Shown in pieces: positions 53,181 through 63,503 of a DNA stretch of 64,000 nucleotides; within the stretch, counting starts at the first letter, position 1, and each line of letters begins with the position of its first letter. The notes under the pieces are model-generated. The model had not been told where the DNA came from and did not search any database. It saw only the letters and a program-made list of their open reading frames with translations. The stretch lies in assembly GCF_003610375.1 (NCBI RefSeq), contig NZ_RAPZ01000014.1, positions 62,001-126,000 on the forward strand, read 5' to 3'. Made by a program: the position numbers and the translations under genes. Origin of the DNA: Sphingomonas sp. PP-CC-1A-547. GTDB taxonomy: Bacteria; Pseudomonadota; Alphaproteobacteria; Sphingomonadales; Sphingomonadaceae.

Positions 53181-55268
53181 ATGAAACCGGTCGTCGCAGC
53201 GTTCGTCCTGTTCGCGGGTCAAGCCACGGTCTCGGTCTCAGCCGAGGCGCAACGGGCTCAGCCGATCGCCGTCCGGATCGACGCAACGGCGCGGTCTGCG
53301 GCGGTCACACCCTATGAATACGGCATGTTCATCGAACCGATCGGCGGACTCGTCGCGCGGACGCTGTGGGCGGAGATGCTCGACGACCGCAAATTCTACT
53401 ACCCGATCGGCCCCGCCGCCAGCGACGCGCCACCACCCGTCAACGCCGAAGGGCGGCCCGGTGTCCTCTACCGCAAATGGCGCCCGATCGGCGGCGACGC
53501 GGCCGTGACGATGGACACGCAGCATTCGTACGTCGGTACGCAGAGCGCGCGGATCGCGGTGTCCGCCGACCATGTCACCGGCATCGGCCAGAGCGGGATC
53601 GAGGTCGTCCGCGGCCGGCGGTATGTCGGCAAGCTCAGGCTGAGTGGCGAGCCAGGCGTGGCGGTGACGGTGGCGTTGGTTTGGGGCGATCGGCCGCAGG
53701 ACCGGCAGGTCGTGTCGTTGCCGACGCCGGGCGCGGACTGGAGCGAGGCCAGCTTCGCGTTCACGCCGACCGCGGCGGCGACCGATGCACGGCTGGAGAT
53801 CACAGGCACTGGCACCGGCCCCGGCGTTTTTCGGGTCGGCGTGGTGTCGCTGATGCCGGCGGACAACGTCAATGGCTGGCGCGCGGATGCGACCGCGATC
53901 GCGAAGTCGCTGAACTCGGGCTTCTGGCGCCTACCTGGCGGAAACTTCCTGTCCGACTGGGATTGGCACGAGGCGATCGGGCCCCGCGATGCCCGCCCGC
54001 CGATGTTCGATCACGCCTGGAGCGCGATGCAGCCGAACGATCTCGGCATGGACGAATGGATGGACCTGACGCGTATCCTGGGCGTTGAACCCTATGTCAC
54101 GGTCAATGCCGGGCTGGGCGATGCGAACTCGGCGGCGGAGGAGGTCGAATATCTCAACGGCGCGGCGACCTCCGAATGGGGCGCCAAGCGTGCGGCGAAC
54201 GGTCATCCAGCACCCTACCGCGTCAAATGGTGGAACATCGGCAACGAACCGTTCGGCTGGTGGCAGATCGGCAAGACCTCGCTCGATTATTTCATGATCA
54301 AGCACAATGAATTCGCGAAGGCGATGCGCGCGAAGGATCCGTCGATAACGCTGATCGCATCGGGCGCGATGCCCGACCAGTTGCATCCGAAGGGCGTGCA
54401 ACAGAACTCTTCGATCGAAAGCATCCAGGCGAAGTTCGGTACCGAGGAGGACTGGACCGGCGGCTTCTTCGCCAAGGCATGGGGCAATTTCGACGGCATC
54501 ACCGAGCATTGGTATGATCGCGCGGAGAAGCGACCCGATGCGCCGGCCGCCGACGAACTGATCGAGTTCGTCCGTTCGCCCTCGAACCATGTTCGCATGG
54601 AGGCGGAGGAATGGGCGATCTACGAGACGAAATTCCCGAAGATCCGCGCTGCCAAGACGTTCCTGTCGATCGACGAATATGCGTACATGGCGGGGCCGCC
54701 GACGCTGAAATCCTCGCTGGCCTATGCGATGGTGTTCCAGGAGATGCTCCGCCACACCGATTTCCTGACGATGTCGGCGTTCACGACCGGCGTCTCGACG
54801 ATGGACATCTCACCATCCGCCGCGACCCTCAACGCCACTGGCACCGTATTTAAACTGTACGGCGAGCATTTCGGCGCCGGGACGGTTCCGCTGAAAGTCG
54901 ATGGCGATGTACCGCAACCAGAGCCGAAGTATCCGGTCGGTCATGCGCATCCCAAGGTGCGCGCGGGCAGCCCGACCTATCCGCTCGACGTGATCGCGGG
55001 GCTGTCGCGGGACGGCACCAAACTGCGCGTCGCAGTGGTGAACGCGACGTTCCGGCCGCAGCGACTGAACCTTGCGCTTTCCGGCATGAGGCTGCGCGGC
55101 GGCGGCAGGCGCTGGGTCATGACCGGCAGGACGGTGGAGGCGGCGAACACGATCGCCTCCCCGAACGGCGTGAGGATTACAGAGAGCAAGGTGGCGGCGA
55201 CGCGCACCGTGATGGTACCCGCGACCTCCGCAGCGATCTACGAGATGCCGATCGCGGCGGCGCACTGA
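53181..55268 (+). CDS. Alpha-L-arabinofuranosidase, GH51, exported
   Basis: A 695-residue enzyme with a signal peptide (MKPVVAAFVLFAGQATVSVS) and the Shine-Dalgarno GGGGAGAGG. The catalytic TIM barrel begins near YEYGMFIEPIGGLVARTLWAEML and includes FWRLPGGNFLSDWDWHEAIGPRD and the acid/base Glu356 in WWNIGNEPFGWWQ; the nucleophile is Glu499 in FLSIDEYAYMAG. A carbohydrate-binding-like insert (about 95-230) and a C-terminal beta domain complete it, as in family GH51 enzymes that release arabinose from arabinan and arabinoxylan. It stands alone, between two operators, opposite the lacI-type gene. Confidence 0.92.
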   Translation: MKPVVAAFVLFAGQATVSVSAEAQRAQPIAVRIDATARSAAVTPYEYGMFIEPIGGLVARTLWAEMLDDRKFYYPIGPAASDAPPPVNAEGRPGVLYRKWRPIGGDAAVTMDTQHSYVGTQSARIAVSADHVTGIGQSGIEVVRGRRYVGKLRLSGEPGVAVTVALVWGDRPQDRQVVSLPTPGADWSEASFAFTPTAAATDARLEITGTGTGPGVFRVGVVSLMPADNVNGWRADATAIAKSLNSGFWRLPGGNFLSDWDWHEAIGPRDARPPMFDHAWSAMQPNDLGMDEWMDLTRILGVEPYVTVNAGLGDANSAAEEVEYLNGAATSEWGAKRAANGHPAPYRVKWWNIGNEPFGWWQIGKTSLDYFMIKHNEFAKAMRAKDPSITLIASGAMPDQLHPKGVQQNSSIESIQAKFGTEEDWTGGFFAKAWGNFDGITEHWYDRAEKRPDAPAADELIEFVRSPSNHVRMEAEEWAIYETKFPKIRAAKTFLSIDEYAYMAGPPTLKSSLAYAMVFQEMLRHTDFLTMSAFTTGVSTMDISPSAATLNATGTVFKLYGEHFGAGTVPLKVDGDVPQPEPKYPVGHAHPKVRAGSPTYPLDVIAGLSRDGTKLRVAVVNATFRPQRLNLALSGMRLRGGGRRWVMTGRTVEAANTIASPNGVRITESKVAATRTVMVPATSAAIYEMPIAAAH

Positions 55269-55378
55269 GCCGGACCGCGACCGCGCCGCGCGTGGCTCCA
55301 GTTGCTCTCGACCGCAATTCGACGCGTTTTTGCAGCAGCAATGCTTGCCTAAGGCGAGCGTCGGCGGCTACCACGCGA

Positions 55379-55392
55379 TGATAACGTTACCG
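55379..55392. promoter_or_regulatory. LacI-family operator 3 (MFS-GH43 promoter)
   Basis: TGATAACGTTACCG, identical in the first 13 positions to operator 1. It ends just before the ribosome-binding site of the MFS gene, where binding would block transcription or initiation. Confidence 0.72.
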
Positions 55393-55403
55393 AGGGGGTG
55401 AGG

Positions 55404-56645
55404 GTGCGGCGCTTCAGGAATATCCGCTGGACCATCATCGGTCTGTTCGTGGTGGCGATGGTCATCAACTATCTCGCACGCAGCGTGCTCGGCGTCGCGG
55501 CGCCGGCGATCATGGCCGAGCAGCATATCAGCGCCGCCGAATATTCCTGGATCACCGGCGCATTCCAGATCGGCATCATGTTCCAGCCGCTCGCCGGCTA
55601 TGTGCTCGACGTGGTCGGGCTGAAGATCGGCTTCACGCTGTTCGTCGCACTGTGGTCGCTGATTACGATGGCGCACGGACTGGCGACCGGCTGGATGGGG
55701 TTTGCCGGCTTGCGCGGTGCACTGGGGCTGGTCGAGGGATCGGCGCAGCCCGCGGGCATGAAGCTGGTGGCCGAATGGTTTCCGGCACGCGAGCGCGGCG
55801 TCGCGGGCGGCATCTATCAGATCGGTGCCTCGTTCGGCGCGGTGTTCGCGCCGCCGTTGGTGGCCTGGGCGGTGCTCAACCATAGCTGGCGCGCAGCCTT
55901 CTTCATCGCCGGTGCGCTCGGGCTGGTGTGGGTGATCGCCTGGCTATTCTGGTATGCGCCGCCCGCAAAACATCGACGGCTGTCGCCGGCGGAACGCACG
56001 CTGATCGTCGAAGGGCAGGAGGCATCGCTTGCCACGCATCGCAAGCGTCCCCCGCTCGGCGAACTGCTGCGGCGTCGTAACCTGTGGGCGATCGCGGCGG
56101 CGCGGTTCCTCGCGGATCCGGTGTGGGGCATGCTGTCGTTCTGGATGCCGCTATACCTCGTGCAGGTGCGCCATTTCGATCTCGGCCAGATCGCGATGTT
56201 CGCGTGGCTGCCGTTCCTGGCGGCGGACCTCGGATGCCTGTTCGGGCCGATCGTGGTGGCGTGGCTGCAACGGCGCGGCGTCGACCTGATCGATGCGCGG
56301 CGTGGCGCCTTCACGGTGGGTGCGGTGCTGATGACGGGGATGATGTTCGTCGGCACGGTGACCAGCCCGATCGCGGCGATCGCGCTGCTGTGCCTCGGTG
56401 GTTTCGCGCACCAGACGCTGTCGGTGACGGTCATCACGCTGTCGTCGGACCTGTTCCCGCAGGATCAGGTCGCGACCGCGACGGGGATGTCGGGCACCGC
56501 CGCCAATCTCGGCGTACTGATCTTCACGCTGGTGCTCGGCTCGATGGTCGCGGAGGTCGGCTACCAGCCGTTCTTCATCCTGCTCGGACTGCTCGACCTG
56601 GTCGGCGCCGCACTCCTCTGGGTCCTGATACGAAAGCCCGCATGA
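55404..56645 (+). CDS. MFS sugar transporter (ACS-like) of the pentose locus
   Basis: A 413-residue, 12-helix transporter. Two in-frame GTG codons exist (55398, 55404); the second has GAGGGG 6 nt upstream and is preferred. Motifs: helix 1 WTIIGLFVVAMVINYLARSVLG typical of the anion:cation symporter group, ISAAEYSWITGAFQIGIMFQPLAGYVLDVVG, GSAQPAGMKLVAEWFPARERGVAGGIYQIGASFGAVFAPP. Such proteins import hexuronates or other sugar acids; here the GH43 neighbour (overlapping by 4 nt) suggests a pentose or oligosaccharide. The operator lies directly upstream. Confidence 0.88.
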   Translation: MRRFRNIRWTIIGLFVVAMVINYLARSVLGVAAPAIMAEQHISAAEYSWITGAFQIGIMFQPLAGYVLDVVGLKIGFTLFVALWSLITMAHGLATGWMGFAGLRGALGLVEGSAQPAGMKLVAEWFPARERGVAGGIYQIGASFGAVFAPPLVAWAVLNHSWRAAFFIAGALGLVWVIAWLFWYAPPAKHRRLSPAERTLIVEGQEASLATHRKRPPLGELLRRRNLWAIAAARFLADPVWGMLSFWMPLYLVQVRHFDLGQIAMFAWLPFLAADLGCLFGPIVVAWLQRRGVDLIDARRGAFTVGAVLMTGMMFVGTVTSPIAAIALLCLGGFAHQTLSVTVITLSSDLFPQDQVATATGMSGTAANLGVLIFTLVLGSMVAEVGYQPFFILLGLLDLVGAALLWVLIRKPA

Positions 56646-58258
56646 CCATTCGCAACCCGATCCTTCCCGGCTTCAATCCGGACCCGTCGATCGTCCGCGT
56701 CGGCGACGATTACTACATCGCGACCTCGACCTTCGAATGGTACCCAGGCGTCCAGATCCACCACTCGCGCAACCTTGCGACCTGGCGGCTGGTGACGCGG
56801 CCGCTCAACCGCGCGAGCCAGCTGGACATGCGCGGCAACCCGGACTCGTGCGGAGTATGGGCGCCGGACCTGAGCCATGCGAACGGCCGGTTCCACCTGA
56901 TCTACACCGACGTGAAGCGTTACGGCCAGACCACGATCGACGGTGCGCGGGGCGCGTCGCTGCGCGATTTCCATAATTACTGGGTGACGGCGGAGCATAT
57001 CGACGGGCCGTGGTCCGATCCCGTCCACCTCAACAGCAGCGGCTTCGACCCGGCGCTGTTCCATAACGATGACGGGCGGAGCTGGCTGCTCAACATGCTG
57101 TGGGACCACCGGCCGGGCGGGCGGCGCTTTGCCGGGATCGTCGTGCAGGAGATCGATCTCGCAACGGGTGGCATGCTCGGCGACCGTCGCATGATCTTCG
57201 AGGGGACGTCGCTTGGCTTCACCGAGGGCCCGCACCTCTACAAGCGCGACGGCTGGTATCACCTGCTGGTCGCCGAGGGCGGCACAGAGCGCAATCATGC
57301 CGTCGTGATGGCCCGGTCGCGGTCGCTGTTCGGCCCGTACGAGGTGCATCCGGATGGCCCGGTACTGACCGCGGCGGGGAAGCAGGGCGCGCCGTTGCAG
57401 CGGACCGGGCACGGCGATCTGGTCGAGACGCCGACCGGCGAAACCTGGATGGTGTATCTGTGCGGGCGACCGCTGCCCGTCAGCGATCGATGCGTGTTGG
57501 GACGCGAGACCGCGATCCAGCCGATGCGCTGGGGCGAGGACGGCTGGCTGCGGACGCTCGACGGCGACGCGAGTCCGGCGTCGGTCGTGGAGGATGGCAT
57601 GGCCTTGGCCGCACCCGAACCGCGGCGCGATCGCAGCGCGTTCGATACCGCGACGCTGCCCGAGGCCTTCCAGTGGCTGCGTACTCCGGATGCCGACCGG
57701 TTGTTCAGCCTGACCGCGCGGCCCGGTTATCTGCGCCTCTACGGCCGCGAGACGATCGGGAGCCATTTCACGCAGTCGCTGGTCGCGCGCCGGCAGCAGG
57801 CGATCGCCTACGCCGCCGAGACGCTCGTCACGTTCGAACCGCGTCACTTCCAGCAGGCGGCGGGGCTGGTCTGCTACTATAATTCGACGAAGTTCCATTA
57901 CCTGCACGTCACCGCCGACGACGATGGCCGGCGTGTGCTCCAGGTGCTGTCGGCGATACCGACCCCGCTCGGCAGCAGCGTGATCACCCAGCCGATCGCG
58001 ATCGACGCGGGACCGATAGGACTGCGGGTCGAGGTGGATCGCGAAAGCCTTCGCTTCGGATACCGGTGTGCGGGATCGAGCGCGTGGACTTGGCTCGCGG
58101 ACCGGTTCGATGCGAGCATCCTGTCCGATGAGGCGACCCTGCCGGGCCTGCCCAACTTTACCGGCGCCTTTGTCGGGATGGCGTGCCAGGATATGTCGGG
58201 CGCGGGCGAACCGGCCGATTTCAGCTATTTCGAGTATGTCGAAGCCGGCGGCGACTGA
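56642..58258 (+). CDS. xynB: GH43 beta-xylosidase / alpha-arabinofuranosidase (subfamily 11 type)
   Basis: A 538-residue cytoplasmic-looking enzyme without signal peptide; the ATG overlaps the MFS stop (ATGA). The five-bladed propeller starts IRNPILPGFNPDPSIVRVGDDYYIATSTFEWYPG with the catalytic base Asp14, then GFDPALF with Asp136 and GFTEGPHLY with the general acid Glu195. The C-terminal beta-sandwich (about 330-538, QAAGLVCYYNSTKFHYLHVTADD) matches the DUF1349-like GH43_C2 domain of beta-xylosidases such as XynB. It would cut imported xylo- or arabino-oligosaccharides. Length is typical. Confidence 0.93.
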   Translation: MTIRNPILPGFNPDPSIVRVGDDYYIATSTFEWYPGVQIHHSRNLATWRLVTRPLNRASQLDMRGNPDSCGVWAPDLSHANGRFHLIYTDVKRYGQTTIDGARGASLRDFHNYWVTAEHIDGPWSDPVHLNSSGFDPALFHNDDGRSWLLNMLWDHRPGGRRFAGIVVQEIDLATGGMLGDRRMIFEGTSLGFTEGPHLYKRDGWYHLLVAEGGTERNHAVVMARSRSLFGPYEVHPDGPVLTAAGKQGAPLQRTGHGDLVETPTGETWMVYLCGRPLPVSDRCVLGRETAIQPMRWGEDGWLRTLDGDASPASVVEDGMALAAPEPRRDRSAFDTATLPEAFQWLRTPDADRLFSLTARPGYLRLYGRETIGSHFTQSLVARRQQAIAYAAETLVTFEPRHFQQAAGLVCYYNSTKFHYLHVTADDDGRRVLQVLSAIPTPLGSSVITQPIAIDAGPIGLRVEVDRESLRFGYRCAGSSAWTWLADRFDASILSDEATLPGLPNFTGAFVGMACQDMSGAGEPADFSYFEYVEAGGD

Positions 58259-58311
58259 GCGGACTGAACGCGGCGTCGATCCGCGTTCAATCCGTGACCA
58301 CTGGCCCAGTC

Positions 58312-59310
58312 TTACGCCGCGATCTTCAAGTCCTGCATCACGTCGGCGGTGATCGAGAGGCTCCGCTTGCGCGCTTCGTGATCGTAGATCGCGCTGGTCA
58401 CCATGACCTCGTCGACGCCGGTCCGCTCGACGAACGCCGCGATCCCGCGCGCAACCTTGGCCGGACTGCCGACCGCCGAGCATTGCAGGACGTGGTCGAG
58501 GATCTGGTTGCCCTGCGCACCGAGCGACTCGCGGTAGCCGGCGAGGGGGGGCTTCATCTTGCCGGGGTTGCCGGTGCGGAGCGCGACGAACGACTGTTGC
58601 TGCGAGGTCGCGAGCAGTTCGGCTTCCGCATCGGTCTCGGCTGCGAAGACGTTGAAGCCGGCCATGACGTGGGGCTTGGCGAGGCGCGCAGAAGGGCGGA
58701 AATCGCGGCGGTAGATCGCCAGTGCGGCATCGAGCGCGTCGGGGGCGAAGTGCGAGGCGAACGCGTAGGGCAGGCCGAGCGCGGCGGCCAGTTGTGCGCC
58801 GAACGTGCTGGAGCCGAGGATCCACATCTCGACGTCTGCGCCTGCGCCCGGGGTCGCGACGATGCCGGTCTGGCCGTCGTTGGCGAAGTAGCTTTGCAGC
58901 TCCATCACGTCCTGCGGGAACGCGTTCGCGTCTGTTTCCAGCGTGCGGCGCATCGCGCGGGCGACGCGCTGGTCGGAGCCGGGCGCGCGGCCGAGACCCA
59001 GGTCGATGCGGCCGGGGAACAGCGCGTCTAGCGTGCCGAACTGCTCGGCGATCGTCAGTGGCGCGTGGTTGGGGAGCATGATGCCGCCCGAGCCTACGCG
59101 GATCGTCTTCGTGGCGGCGGCGATGTGCGCGATCACGACGGCGGTTGCGGCGGACGCGATGCCGGTCATGCCGTGGTGCTCGGCGACCCAGTAGCGCTGG
59201 AACCCGACGCTCTCGGCGTGCCGCGCGAGGTCGGCCGCGTTGGCGAGCGATTGGGAGACGGTGCCGCCTTCGATGACGGGGACCAGATCGAGCAGGGAAT
59301 AGCGTGTCAT
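58312..59310 (-). CDS. LLM class flavin-dependent oxidoreductase (luciferase-like)
   Basis: A 332-residue FMN- or F420-dependent monooxygenase-like protein. The start at 59310 gives [20 protein letters not shown]. Family blocks are [75 protein letters not shown], and the late [14 protein letters not shown]. It belongs to the MsnO8/YhbW-like group. The substrate is unknown. It is convergent with GH43, 53 nt between stops. Confidence 0.92.
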   Translation of the reverse strand: MTRYSLLDLVPVIEGGTVSQSLANAADLARHAESVGFQRYWVAEHHGMTGIASAATAVVIAHIAAATKTIRVGSGGIMLPNHAPLTIAEQFGTLDALFPGRIDLGLGRAPGSDQRVARAMRRTLETDANAFPQDVMELQSYFANDGQTGIVATPGAGADVEMWILGSSTFGAQLAAALGLPYAFASHFAPDALDAALAIYRRDFRPSARLAKPHVMAGFNVFAAETDAEAELLATSQQQSFVALRTGNPGKMKPPLAGYRESLGAQGNQILDHVLQCSAVGSPAKVARGIAAFVERTGVDEVMVTSAIYDHEARKRSLSITADVMQDLKIAA

Positions 59311-59377
59311 GCGGCAGAGATAGGTACCGAGCGGTAGCTTATCCAGTGTTTGGGTCGAATGGTTTGTTTGGCTTCGG

Positions 59378-59493
59378 CTCCCCTCCCTGGAAGGGAGGGG
59401 TTGGGGGTGGGTCGGGTTCCGCATGTTCGCAGGGTTGTGGCTCGATCGGGCCGACCCACCCCCGGCCCCTCCCTTCCAGGGAGGGGGGAAGAA
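59378..59493. repeat. Palindromic repeat, family B, copy 4
   Basis: CTCCCCTCCCTGGAAGGGAG with GGGTTGGGGGTGGG on the left and CCCACCCCCGGCCCCTCCC with TTCCAGGGAGGGGGGAAG on the right. It ends 1-2 nt before the subtilase stop codon (minus strand) and so lies immediately after that gene. Confidence 0.87.
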
Positions 59494-59494
59494 G

Positions 59495-61813
59495 TTAGAA
59501 GCCCAGGCTGTAGCGCATCGCCATGCCGTAATCGTTGGGCAATGCCGCGAAATTGCCAGGGTCGCGGCGGAAGAACAGGTTGGTGTCCAGGCCGCCGCCG
59601 AACGCGGGGACGCCGTAGCGCATCTCGACATCGAGTTCGCGGCCCTGCGGGGCGAGGTTGAGGCGCTGCGTGGTCCAGTCGGTGACGGTGTTGCTGGCGT
59701 AATCGAAATACGTTGGCAGTCCGAGGTCGATCCCGCCGCGCGCTACGCGCAACGGTTGTGCGATGCGGAGGCCGAGCGTGTCGTGCCCGAACACGCCGTC
59801 CTTGCCGATGTCGGCGGCGAGGGCGTTGGTGCGGACCAGGCCGTCGCCGCTGAGACCGCCGCGGACGGCCGCGCGGGTCCAGCCCTGGCGCATCGATCCG
59901 CCGATGCTCCAGCCGCTCCCCGCATCGAACCGCGCCTTCGTATCGACGAACCACGTCGCCGCGCGCGTCCCGCCGAGCGCGGCGTCGAAGCGTGCGCCGA
60001 GGACGGTGTCGCGCTCGTCCATCCGTGTGGCGGCGACCATCGTCGACAGCGCGCCGAAGCGTCGATCGACTGCAAGCGAGACGCGGTTGTAGCCCGAGCG
60101 TTGCCAGCGGCCGCGCAGGCGGAGGTCGTTGTCACGTTGCGTCAGGACGTCGCCATTCTCGATGCCCGCGGTGAAGCCGAACCCGCCGACGCTCTGCCGC
60201 ATCGCGCTGGAGGCATGAATGCTGCTGTCGAAACCAAGGCCGCCGGTGTTGGCGATCAGGAAGGCGGGTTCGGACTGGCCCGACAACTGTGCACTGAGCG
60301 CGCCCGATCCTTGTGCGAAGCCGAAGCCGAACGACAGCGTGCTGCCGAGCTTCTGCGTCACCATCCCGGCGATCGCGCGCGCGCTGGTCGCGTCGGCGGT
60401 GGAGAGCGAGGTGCGATCGAGCGCGACGTCGCCGTTCGCGCGCGGCGCTAGCGTCATCGATACGGTCATGTTGCCTTGCGCCAATGCGACCGTGCGGAAT
60501 CGCGACTGGAGCGCGCCACCGAGCGAGCGTTCCGGGCTGCGGCGGGCGATCGTCTTGGCGAGGTCAATCGCGAAGGCGCGGCTGTAGCCGTCGAGGATCA
60601 CCGCGCCGAGTTCGCCCTGGGTTGCGTCGCCCATCGGCGCGGACAGGCTGGCGTTGCTGATCGTAGAGACGACCGCTTTCGATCCTGCGATCGAGGTCGT
60701 GCCGAGCGGCTGGAACGCGCGCGTCAGGTCGAGCACGCCGTTGCCGTAGACCGCGTCGACTCCGGGCGCGCCGGCGTCTCGCGCGCTGCGAAACAGGATG
60801 TCGACGATCTGCGCGCCGGTCAGGTTGGGGAAGGCTTGGGCGAGCAACGCCACCGCGCCGGAAATCTGCGGCGCGGCGAACGACGTGCCCGACCAGAGAT
60901 AGGCGGTATCGGTCGCGTCGGGCGCACGGACGCTTTCGCCGACCGCGGTTAGGAAGTGCGCAGCGCCGGTCCCCGCGCGGTCGCTGAAGGTGGATATTCC
61001 GTTGCTCGCGCCGACCGAGCCGGCGATGATCACCTGGTTGCGGCCCTGTGCTTCGCCGGCGACGTTGGTGAACGGATCGGGATTGACCGAACCGTCATTG
61101 CCCGCGGCGATCACGACGACCAGCCCGGCGGCAGTCGCGCGGCCGATCGCGTCTTTCAGGCTCTGCGGCATTTCGGAGCCGCCGAGCGAGATGTTGACGA
61201 CTTTCGCGCCTGCCGTGCGTGCCGCATCGAGCCCGCGGGTGATCGCGTCGGTGCCGAACTTGCAGCCCGAATCCTCGTCGTCCTTGCTGGCGGTGGCGCA
61301 GGTGCCGGGACGATCGGCGCGCAGGACGATCAAGGTCGCGTCGAACGCCACGCCGTGCGAGCCGCCGCCGTTGCGGCGGCCGGCGAGCGTGAAGGCGACC
61401 GCGGTGCCGTGGCCGCCCTCGTCGTCGATCGATGCGTTGCCGGCGACGTCCTGCGAGGCCGACGAGACCCGGCTGCCGAACTCCTGGCTTTGCAGGTCGA
61501 TACCGCTGTCGATCACGCCGACGCCGATCCCCTTGCCGGTCGCGCCGACGTTGTACGCGGCCAGCGCGTTCATCGAGACCGCGCCGACGGTCGCGCGATA
61601 TTCGCTGGTGTCGTTGCTGGACGGCGTGGGGGCGGGCGCCGGTGCAGGGCTAGGCGTTGGGGCTGGCGTCGGAAGCGGCGTTGGCGTCGGGGTGGAAACG
61701 GCGGGAGGAGCCGGCGTGCTGTTGATGCCGCCCCCACCGCCCCCACAGGCGGCGAGCAGCAGGCCGCTTGCCACTGCCGCCGATCTCAGCAGCCCCGCCT
61801 TCGTGCCGCGCAT
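59495..61813 (-). CDS. Subtilisin-like (S8) serine protease autotransporter lipoprotein
   Basis: A 772-residue surface protease. The N-terminus has a signal with lipobox LLAAC (Cys23) followed by poly-Gly and a ~35-residue Pro/Thr/Ala linker. The S8 domain (about 75-370) contains the triad Asp102 (VGVIDSGID), His135 ([10 protein letters not shown]) and Ser311 (WSGTSFAAP), with Asn in VIAAGNDGS for the oxyanion hole. The last ~250 residues form an autotransporter beta-barrel ending [10 protein letters not shown] with C-terminal Phe. Lipidation combined with an autotransporter barrel is found in a subset of proteobacterial serine proteases (NalP-like). Confidence 0.92.
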   Translation of the reverse strand: MRGTKAGLLRSAAVASGLLLAACGGGGGGINSTPAPPAVSTPTPTPLPTPAPTPSPAPAPAPTPSSNDTSEYRATVGAVSMNALAAYNVGATGKGIGVGVIDSGIDLQSQEFGSRVSSASQDVAGNASIDDEGGHGTAVAFTLAGRRNGGGSHGVAFDATLIVLRADRPGTCATASKDDEDSGCKFGTDAITRGLDAARTAGAKVVNISLGGSEMPQSLKDAIGRATAAGLVVVIAAGNDGSVNPDPFTNVAGEAQGRNQVIIAGSVGASNGISTFSDRAGTGAAHFLTAVGESVRAPDATDTAYLWSGTSFAAPQISGAVALLAQAFPNLTGAQIVDILFRSARDAGAPGVDAVYGNGVLDLTRAFQPLGTTSIAGSKAVVSTISNASLSAPMGDATQGELGAVILDGYSRAFAIDLAKTIARRSPERSLGGALQSRFRTVALAQGNMTVSMTLAPRANGDVALDRTSLSTADATSARAIAGMVTQKLGSTLSFGFGFAQGSGALSAQLSGQSEPAFLIANTGGLGFDSSIHASSAMRQSVGGFGFTAGIENGDVLTQRDNDLRLRGRWQRSGYNRVSLAVDRRFGALSTMVAATRMDERDTVLGARFDAALGGTRAATWFVDTKARFDAGSGWSIGGSMRQGWTRAAVRGGLSGDGLVRTNALAADIGKDGVFGHDTLGLRIAQPLRVARGGIDLGLPTYFDYASNTVTDWTTQRLNLAPQGRELDVEMRYGVPAFGGGLDTNLFFRRDPGNFAALPNDYGMAMRYSLGF

Positions 61814-61949
61814 GCATCCCGCCCTTTTGTGATTTCCCGTAACGTACTGGAATGCAAAGTCTTACGCGATCGTAAACATCGGCTATCGAGGTCGGCAGCG
61901 TCGCACCCCGCTTGTCGCCGCGCGCCGTGGTCCGTAGAGGTTCCGGCCG

Positions 61950-62627
61950 ATGCTTGCCCGCCTTGACCCCCGCCTTGACCATGTCCGCAACTGGATCTTC
62001 GATCTCGACAACACGCTGTATCCGGCGAGCGCGGACCTGTTCGCGCAGGTCGACGCGCGGATGACCGGGTTCATCCAGGATCTGCTGGGGCTGGAGCATG
62101 ACGAGGCGCGGCGCGTGCAGAAGGGGTATTTCCACAATCACGGCACGACGCTGTCGGGGTTGATGGCCGAGCATCACGTCGATCCGCACGCGTTCCTGGC
62201 GCATGTCCACGACATCGAGATGGACGTGTTGGAGCACGACGCGCCGCTGGTCGCCGCGATCGCCAAGCTGCCGGGGCGAAAACTCGTCTTCACCAATGGC
62301 GACAAGCCCTATGCGCTGAGGATCCTCGACCGGCTCGGGCTCGGCGAAAGCTTCGAGGCGATCCACGATATCCACGCGATGAACCTGATGCCGAAGCCGC
62401 ATGCGTCTGCCTATGCCGGGTTCTGTGCCGCATTCGATATCGACCCGCGGGAGTCGCTGTTCGCCGACGACATGGCGCGCAACCTGACGCCGGCCAAGGC
62501 GATCGGGATGACCACCGTGTGGATCGACAACGGCTCCGAGCAGTCGCCCGACGTCGCCCGCGATCACATCGATTTCACCGTGCCGGTGCTTGCGCCATGG
62601 CTCGAAACCATCCTGGAGACATCATGA
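61950..62627 (+). CDS. HAD-family pyrimidine 5'-nucleotidase
   Basis: A 225-residue cytoplasmic phosphatase. The HAD motif [18 protein letters not shown] (Asp18, Asp20), motif [12 protein letters not shown], motif III Lys in MPKPHASAY and motif [13 protein letters not shown] fit the SDT1/pyrimidine 5'-nucleotidase (TIGR01993) group. This gene commonly precedes dapD in sphingomonads. The stop overlaps the dapD start (ATGA). The physiological substrate is probably a pyrimidine nucleotide. Confidence 0.9.
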   Translation: MLARLDPRLDHVRNWIFDLDNTLYPASADLFAQVDARMTGFIQDLLGLEHDEARRVQKGYFHNHGTTLSGLMAEHHVDPHAFLAHVHDIEMDVLEHDAPLVAAIAKLPGRKLVFTNGDKPYALRILDRLGLGESFEAIHDIHAMNLMPKPHASAYAGFCAAFDIDPRESLFADDMARNLTPAKAIGMTTVWIDNGSEQSPDVARDHIDFTVPVLAPWLETILETS

Positions 62628-63442
62628 CCTTGCAGACCATCATCGACGCCGCCTGGGACGACCGCGCGAACCTTGGCCTCGATACGAAGGGCGAGGTTCG
62701 CGACGCCGTCGAGTCCGCGCTGGCGATGCTGGACGCAGGGACCGCGCGCGTTGCCGAACCGACCGCTGATGGCTGGCAGGTCAACCAGTGGTTAAAGAAG
62801 GCCGTGCTGCTCTCGTTCCGGCTCAACGACAACGTCGTGATCGACGGCGGTTCGGCGGGGTCCCCGGGGTTCGACAAGGTGCCGTCGAAGTTCTCGAGCT
62901 GGGGTGAGACCGAGTTCCGTACGGCTGGCATTCGCGTCGTTCCCGGTGCGGTCGCGCGGCGCGGGAGTTTCATCGCCAAGGGTGCGATCCTGATGCCGAG
63001 CTTCGTCAACATCGGCGCCTATGTCGGCGAGGGGACGATGGTCGATGCCTGGGCGACGGTCGGGTCGTGCGCGCAGATCGGCAAGAACGTGCATCTGTCG
63101 GGTGGTGCCGGCATCGGCGGCGTGCTCGAGCCGTTGCAGGCGGATCCCGTCATCATCGGCGATGGCGCCTTCATCGGCGCGCGCGCGGAAGTGGCGGAGG
63201 GCGTCCGCGTCGGCGAGGGCGCGGTGCTGTCGATGGGCGTGTATCTGGGCGCCTCGACCAAGATCATCGACCGCGCGACCGGCGAAGTGTTCAAGGGCGA
63301 AGTGCCGCCCTATTCCGTCGTCGTGCCGGGCTCGATCGGTGGCGGGGACGGCAAGCCGGCCTTGTATTGCGCGGTGATCGTGAAGCGTGTCGATGCGCAA
63401 ACGCGTTCCAAAACCTCGATCAACGACCTGCTGAGGGACTGA
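62624..63442 (+). CDS. dapD: Tetrahydrodipicolinate N-succinyltransferase DapD
   Basis: A 272-residue trimeric enzyme of lysine and meso-diaminopimelate synthesis that uses succinyl-CoA. The ATG at 62624 overlaps the upstream stop. The helical N-terminus ([32 protein letters not shown]) is followed by the left-handed beta-helix of hexapeptide repeats: [60 protein letters not shown], all diagnostic. Full length. Confidence 0.97.
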   Translation: MTLQTIIDAAWDDRANLGLDTKGEVRDAVESALAMLDAGTARVAEPTADGWQVNQWLKKAVLLSFRLNDNVVIDGGSAGSPGFDKVPSKFSSWGETEFRTAGIRVVPGAVARRGSFIAKGAILMPSFVNIGAYVGEGTMVDAWATVGSCAQIGKNVHLSGGAGIGGVLEPLQADPVIIGDGAFIGARAEVAEGVRVGEGAVLSMGVYLGASTKIIDRATGEVFKGEVPPYSVVVPGSIGGGDGKPALYCAVIVKRVDAQTRSKTSINDLLRD

Positions 63443-63503
63443 TCGGGTCGACAACCCGGCGGGCGCTGCCTATCCGGGTCGAAACATACCGAGGAGATAG
63501 ACT

